This document shows, in pieces, positions 60,101 through 64,000 of a stretch of DNA of 64,000 bases; position 1 is the first letter of the stretch, and each line of letters starts with the position of its first letter. This DNA comes from Tieghemostelium lacteum (taxonomy: Eukaryota; Evosea; Eumycetozoa; Dictyosteliales; Raperosteliaceae): positions 650,266 through 714,265 of the forward strand of contig LODT01000031.1 in NCBI GenBank assembly GCA_001606155.1, given 5' to 3'. The notes under the pieces were generated by a model, which ran no database searches, was not told the origin of the DNA, and worked only from the letters and a program-made list of their open reading frames with translations. Made by a program: the position numbers and the translations under genes.

Positions 60101-63100
60101 CTACATCACCAGTCACTGCTACTGCTACCCCAACTACAACTACTAGTAAAGTTTACAGAAGACAACCAACCTATTTCATTGACCATTTGAAGAATGAAAC
60201 TGATTTCAATCTTGATTCTAAATATCGTGGTGGTAATGGATTGAGAGGTTTCACAGCACCTACTTTGGTTGAAGACAATTGTTATCTCCCAAAATTGAAC
60301 ATTTCAACACCCATCATGAATCCAAATTCCAATGCATCTCAAGAAACTTGGATTCAAAACACAGAATCTTATTCCAACAGATACAACAAAACATTTGGTA
60401 AATATATTGAAATACCAATTGAAAACAACTTCAAGAGTAATTTTAATGCTACTCATGGGTCATACTATGTTCTTGAGGATTTCTCAACTGATGGATTCAA
60501 TCCAATTGATAATCAAGGGTATGGAAATGAAGGTGAATCACACAATTACAATTGGTGTTTGGTAATGAAACTTTGGTATTGTACCCCAACCAGAGGTCTA
60601 ATGGGAATATCATTTAATGGTGCTGCTTTTGAATTATCAATTTATATGGATGGTGTATTAGTCAGGGATTTCATGGGACATCAATCCAATCCAACTATAT
60701 ACTCTGAATTTAATATGACCAGAGATGTAATTGGACACAGTTTAGATATTTTCATGTGTTACAAAGGTCCAATTGATAAATCAATTGATTCTCGTTTCAT
60801 TCTTACTATTTATGGTGATTTGGAGAATTGTAACAAAGGAACAGACTCCAAATTAAATAATTGCCCCGTAGTAACACCAATAACTGCTAATGCTACATCA
60901 CCAGTCACTGCCACTGCTACATCACCAGTCACTGCCACTGCAACTGCTACATCACCAGTCACTGCCACTGCTACATCACCAGTCACTGCCACTGCTACAT
61001 CACCAATCACTGCCACTGCAACAGATAATTCTACATCACCAGTCACTGCTACTGCTACATCACCAGTCACTGCTACATCACCAGTCACTGCTACATCACC
61101 AGTCACTGCTACATCACCAGTCACTGCTACATCACCAGTCACTGCTACATCACCAGTCACTGCCACTGCTACATCACCAGTCACTGCTACATCACCAGTC
61201 ACTGCTACATCACCAGTTACTGCCACTGCAACAGATAGTGCAACATCACCAGTCACTGCCACTGCTACAGATAGTGCTACATCACCAGTTACTGCTACAA
61301 GTACTCCAGTCACTGCTACATCACCAGTCACTGCCACTGCAACAGATACTGCTACATCACCAATCACTGCTACTGCTACATCACCAGTCACTGTAACTGC
61401 TACAACATCTACAACTGGAGTAAAATCACTTGTTTACACAAGACAACCAACATATTTCATTGATCATTTCAAGAATGAATCTGATTTCAATTTGGACCCT
61501 AACTTTGCTGGTGGTAATCCATTGAGTGGTTTCTCATCACCTCAATTAACAATTGATAACTGTTATCTTCCAAAATTGAATATGACAACACCAATCATGA
61601 ATCCAAATTCAAATGCATCTCAAGAAGTTTGGGTTCAAAGTTCTGAATCATATTCAAACAGATACAACAAATCATTTGGAAGATACCTTGAAATTCCATT
61701 TGAAAACAAATTTAACAAACAAGTCACCACAAATGGTGTATATTATACAATCCAAGATTATGCTTCCTATGGAATAAACCCAATTCTTGACACATATGAA
61801 GATGATGAAAACAATTTCAATTGGTGTTTCGCAATGAAACTTTGGTATTGTGCTCCACCAACTGGTAACATGCAGTTTTCATACGTTGGATTTGGTTATG
61901 AGATCATTGTTTATATGGATGATAATCTTGTTACTGATTTCATGGGACACCAAAGCAATCCCAATTTATATGTTGAATTCAACATCACCAGAAACTCCAA
62001 TCCTCATAAGCTTGATATTTTCATGTGTCAAAAAGGAAGAGTGAATTTAAATGTCGAAAGACGTTTTATACTCACTATTTTTGGTGATTTAGAGAATTGT
62101 GATCATGGAAAAGACAAAACTTTAGATAATTGTATTCCAGTATCAACAACAAGTACCCCACCAGTTACTACTACTGCTACTACAACAAATACTGCTACAT
62201 CACCAGTCACTGCTACTGCTACTGCCACTGCTACATCACCAATCACTGCCACTGCCACTGCCACAAGTACTCCAGTCACTGCTACTGCCACAAGTACTCC
62301 AGTTACTGCTACATCACCAGTCACTGCCACTGCTACTGATAATGCTACATCACCAGTCACTGCCACTGCTACTGCTACATCACCAGTCACTGCTACTGCT
62401 ACTGCAACAAGTACTCCAATCACTGATAGTGCTACATCACCAGTCACTGCTACATCACCAGTTACTGCTACTGCTACTACCACTAGTACTCCACCAGTCA
62501 CTGCCACTGCCACTGCAACTGCTACATCACCAGTCACTGCCACTGCCACTGCTACATCACCAGTTACTGCCTCAGGTACTCCAGTCACTGCTACATCACC
62601 AGTCACTGCTACTGATAATGCTACATCACCAGTCACTGCTACTGCCACTGCAACAGATAGTGCTACATCACCAGTTACTGCCACTAGCACTCCAGCAGTT
62701 ACTGCCACTGCTACATCACCAGTCACTGCTACTGCCACTACTCCAGTTACTGCCACTGCTACATCACCAGTCACTGCTACTGCTACATCACCAGTCACTG
62801 CCACTGCAACAGATAGTGCTACATCACCAGTCACTGCTACTGCCACTACTCCAGTTACTGCCACTGCCACTACTCCAGTCACTGCTACTGCTACAACAAC
62901 AGGAATTAAACAATATTTTTACCCCAGAGCACCAACTTATTTCATTGGTCACTCCAAGAATGAAACTGATTTCAATTTGGACCCTAACCTTGCTGGTGGT
63001 GCTGGTGTGAGAGGTTTTACTGTACCACTGTTGAATTCTGATAATTGTTATCTTCCAAAATTGAATATGACAACACCAATCATGAACCCAAATTCAAATA

Positions 63101-64000
63101 CATCCCAAGAAGTTTGGGTTCAAAGTTCTGAATCATATTCAAACAGATACAACAAATCATTTGGTAAATACATGGAAATTCCATTTGAAAATAGATTTAA
63201 CAAACGAGACACAACTGATGGTCCATTTTACACAATTAGTGACACTGACATTAATCCTATTTCAGATGCGGGATTCGGAAATGAAGATGATATCCAATAC
63301 AATTGGTGTTTTGTAATGAAACTTTGGTATTGTGCTCCACCAACTGGTATCATGTCAATATATTCATCTTCACCAACATTTGAAATGACTGTTTTCATGG
63401 ATGATATTCTGGTCACCGATTTCATAGGACACCAAACTCATCCTCCTCCCGAGTTTTATTCTAATTTCAACATCTCTAGACAATCAAACCCACACAAACT
63501 TGATATTTTCATGTGTCAAAGAGGAAGAATGAATCCAAACACAGATAGACGTTTTGGACTCAGTATTTATGGTGGATTGGAGAATTGTAATTATGGTAAT
63601 GATTCAACATTAGAAAACTGTACTCCAGTATCTACTACTACAGATACAACATCACCAGTTACTGCCACTGCTACATCACCAGTTACTGCTACTGCTACAA
63701 GTACTCCAGTCACTGCTACAACAACAGATACTGCTACATCACCAGTCACTGATACTGCTACATCACCAGTCACTGCCACTGCAACTGATATTGCTACATC
63801 ACCAGTCACTGCTACTGCTACATCACCAGTTACTGCCACAAGTACTCCAGTCACTTCTACTGCTACTGATACTGCTACATCACCAGTCACTGTCATTGCT
63901 ACTGATAATGCTACATCACCAGTCACTGCCACTGCAACAGATACTGCTACTACATCACCAGTCACTGCCACTGCTACTGCTACTGCAACATCACCAAACA
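45194..64000 (+). CDS. Giant secreted mosaic protein: FG-GAP head plus repeated six-Cys modules (3' end missing)
   Basis: Exon 1 (45194-45376, 61 codons) encodes a signal peptide and the first FG-GAP strand (GNFDFNGDGKQ). A 59-nt intron follows. Exon 2 starts at 45436 and stays open to the last base, giving at least 6,249 codons with no stop. Residues to about 480 form an FG-GAP propeller with DINGDGLDDIAM, DINGDGVKDLVM, DLNNDGFDDLLI, DFNGDGLVDLAV and DFNNDGIQDLLV loops. A beta region (GECPVSSVTFKVLN) homologous to the cluster proteins comes next. From 47047 onward there are at least 17 six-cysteine modules and six Thr/Ser/Pro/Ala/Val linkers. It has many N-glycosylation sequons. No membrane anchor is visible because the 3' end lies outside. 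Most likely a giant cell-surface or matrix adhesin; the role is inferred. Confidence 0.92.
47047..52200 (+). repeat. Module array 1: seven modules alternating A-B-A-B-A-B-A
   Basis: Modules begin at RQPTYFIDH codons at 47047, 47827, 48541, 49315, 50026, 50797 and 51508. Type A (about 771-780 nt) has DHLKNETDFNLD, NISTPIMNPNSNASQETW and GISFNGAAFE. Type B (about 711-714 nt) has DHQKxETDFGL, TPILNPTF, HNRYYRYAGKY and IMGHQTKLSGFYQ. Both share six cysteines in order (NCYLP, NWC, LWYC, FMC, then a pair near the end) and end with an N/DLDGC or MENC motif. The late part (DGFNPIDNQGYGNE, HNNNWCLVMKLWY, MDGELISDYMAHQ) recalls fibro-slime/PA14-type domains. Confidence 0.9.
52218..52650 (+). repeat. 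Linker 1: VVAGPVTSGSG-type repeats
   Basis: In-frame low-complexity spacer between module 7 and module 8, built of short units such as GSGTDTVVAGPVTS and LNATSTVVAGPVTG. Rich in Ser, Thr, Val and Gly. It replaces the usual A-to-B junction, leaving two A modules next to each other. Confidence 0.88.
52675..57120 (+). repeat. Module array 2: six modules A-B-A-B-A-B
   Basis: Starts at 52675, 53452, 54166, 54940, 55651 and 56458. The same A and B types alternate as in array 1. Module 12 (55651) is almost identical to module 5 (50026), including KSFGKYIEIPLENYFKRNV and LENNLPDGF. Its length is larger by 36 nt because of a short internal triplication. Confidence 0.9.
55978..56031 (+). repeat. 18-nt unit present three times inside module 12
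   Basis: Three tandem 18-nt units encode DGFSPV, DGFNPV and DGYNPI, where the sister module 5 has a single DGFNPI. The unit length is a multiple of three, so frame is kept. Confidence 0.9.
57145..58050 (+). repeat. Linker 2: mixed VVAGPVT and TSPTVIATD/TSPVTAT repeats
   Basis: The first third shares an exact stretch of more than 120 bp with linker 1. The rest is made of units encoding SSPTVIATDAAT and ATSPVTATAT. In frame throughout. Confidence 0.88.
58072..58784 (+). repeat. Module 14 (type A, single)
   Basis: A complete type A module, flanked on both sides by linkers and not followed by a B module. It keeps the six cysteines and ends GDLENCNKGTDSKLNNCPV. Confidence 0.88.
58785..60147 (+). 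repeat. Linker 3: about 1.36-kb ATSPVTATAT(DSA) minisatellite
   Basis: The longest linker in the window. Units are multiples of three, built from ACATCACCAGTCACTGCT-like blocks with insertions of GATAGTGCT or AGTACTCCACCA. The coding frame reads ATSPVTATAT, ATDSATSPVT and ATSTPPVTAT. Pro- and Thr-rich and mucin-like. The DNA is clearly more GC-rich than its neighbours. Confidence 0.9.
60160..60870 (+). repeat. Module 15 (type A, single)
   Basis: A complete type A module, close to module 14, ending GDLENCNKGTDSKLNNCPVVTP before the next linker. Six cysteines kept. Confidence 0.88.
60871..61425 (+). repeat. Linker 4: ATSPVTAT minisatellite
   Basis: Same type as linker 3, with a run of six to seven almost identical 18-nt units (around 61070-61165, each encoding ATSPVT). 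Confidence 0.9.
61441..62110 (+). repeat. Module 16 (divergent A-like)
   Basis: Starts RQPTYFIDHFKNESDFNLDPNFAGG. It has all six cysteines but differs from modules 1-15 in the middle (YYTIQDYASYGINPILDTYEDDENNF). Module 17 is its closest relative. Confidence 0.85.
62130..62910 (+). repeat. Linker 5: ATSPVTAT minisatellite
   Basis: Spacer of about 0.78 kb built of the same Thr/Ala/Ser/Pro/Val units, again in frame and without stops. Confidence 0.9.
62926..63615 (+). repeat. Module 17 (divergent A-like)
   Basis: Starts RAPTYFIGHSKNETDFNLDPN. The six cysteines are kept; the late helper motif is NPISDAGFGNEDD. It forms a subfamily with module 16. Confidence 0.85.
63616..64000 (+). repeat. Linker 6: ATSPVTAT minisatellite, runs off the window
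   Basis: Same unit type as linkers 3-5. The coding frame is still open at position 64000, so at least one further segment of the gene follows. Confidence 0.9.

Noticed and set aside
58814-60190. Plus-strand frame rich in Leu, His and Gln (LLHHQSLLL)
   Set aside because: An alternative frame of the same minisatellite; it ends as soon as module sequence begins.

Overview
The window looks like nuclear DNA of a dictyostelid social amoeba. It is very AT-rich between genes and moderately AT-rich within them. Introns are short (about 60-120 nt), AT-rich and GT...AG. Poly-Gln, poly-Asn and Ser/Thr tracts interrupt otherwise conserved proteins, and dictyostelid-style families are present (VIT/VWA proteins, FG-GAP secreted proteins, a Krs-type Ste20 kinase with calpain-III-like domains). 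I cannot name the species from the sequence alone. I saw no tRNA, rRNA, CRISPR array or intact transposon.

Positions 1-23,177 are a dense housekeeping region. In order it holds: the C-terminus of a CCDC124/Lso2-type ribosome factor; a small secreted two-WAP-domain protein (-); GPI transamidase catalytic subunit PIGK (+); an unknown secreted protein (-); a phosphoglycolate/4-nitrophenyl phosphatase (+); TFIIH p62 (+); a Krs/MST kinase (+); an EIPR1/TSSC1-like WD40 protein (-); a Brl1/Brr6-like nuclear-envelope protein (-); CDK8 (+); a DNAAF5/HEATR2-like HEAT protein (-); an unknown coiled-coil protein (+); TCF25/Rqc1 (-); and a Gln/His-rich RING protein (-). Most of these needed splicing to be read correctly, and the proposed exon joins are given in each entry.

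Positions 23,178-39,813 are a birth-and-death gene cluster in which two unrelated families, a cytosolic-type VIT+VWA protein and a secreted FG-GAP beta-propeller protein, have been amplified together. It contains two intact VIT/VWA genes, two intact FG-GAP genes, one FG-GAP gene broken by a single extra A in a homopolymer, two deleted FG-GAP pseudogenes, one shattered VIT/VWA pseudogene and several shorter relics. Two FG-GAP copies stand head to head and carry the same roughly 60-bp upstream element as an inverted repeat.

Positions 40,054-44,025 encode a 1.3-kcodon protein with an IPT/TIG domain and ankyrin repeats, which looks like a transcription factor. About 1.2 kb of AT-rich spacer follows.

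Positions 45,194-64,000 (the window end) belong to one giant secreted mosaic gene that is open for at least 6,249 codons without a stop. Its head is an FG-GAP propeller homologous to the nearby cluster, with the intron at exactly the same place after codon 61. The tail is at least 17 copies of a six-cysteine module of about 240-260 residues, possibly fibro-slime/PA14-like. In the first 13 copies two subtypes alternate almost perfectly; later copies are separated by long Ser/Thr/Pro/Ala/Val mucin-like linkers made of minisatellite DNA. It looks like a giant cell-surface or matrix adhesin and is the most unusual thing in the window.
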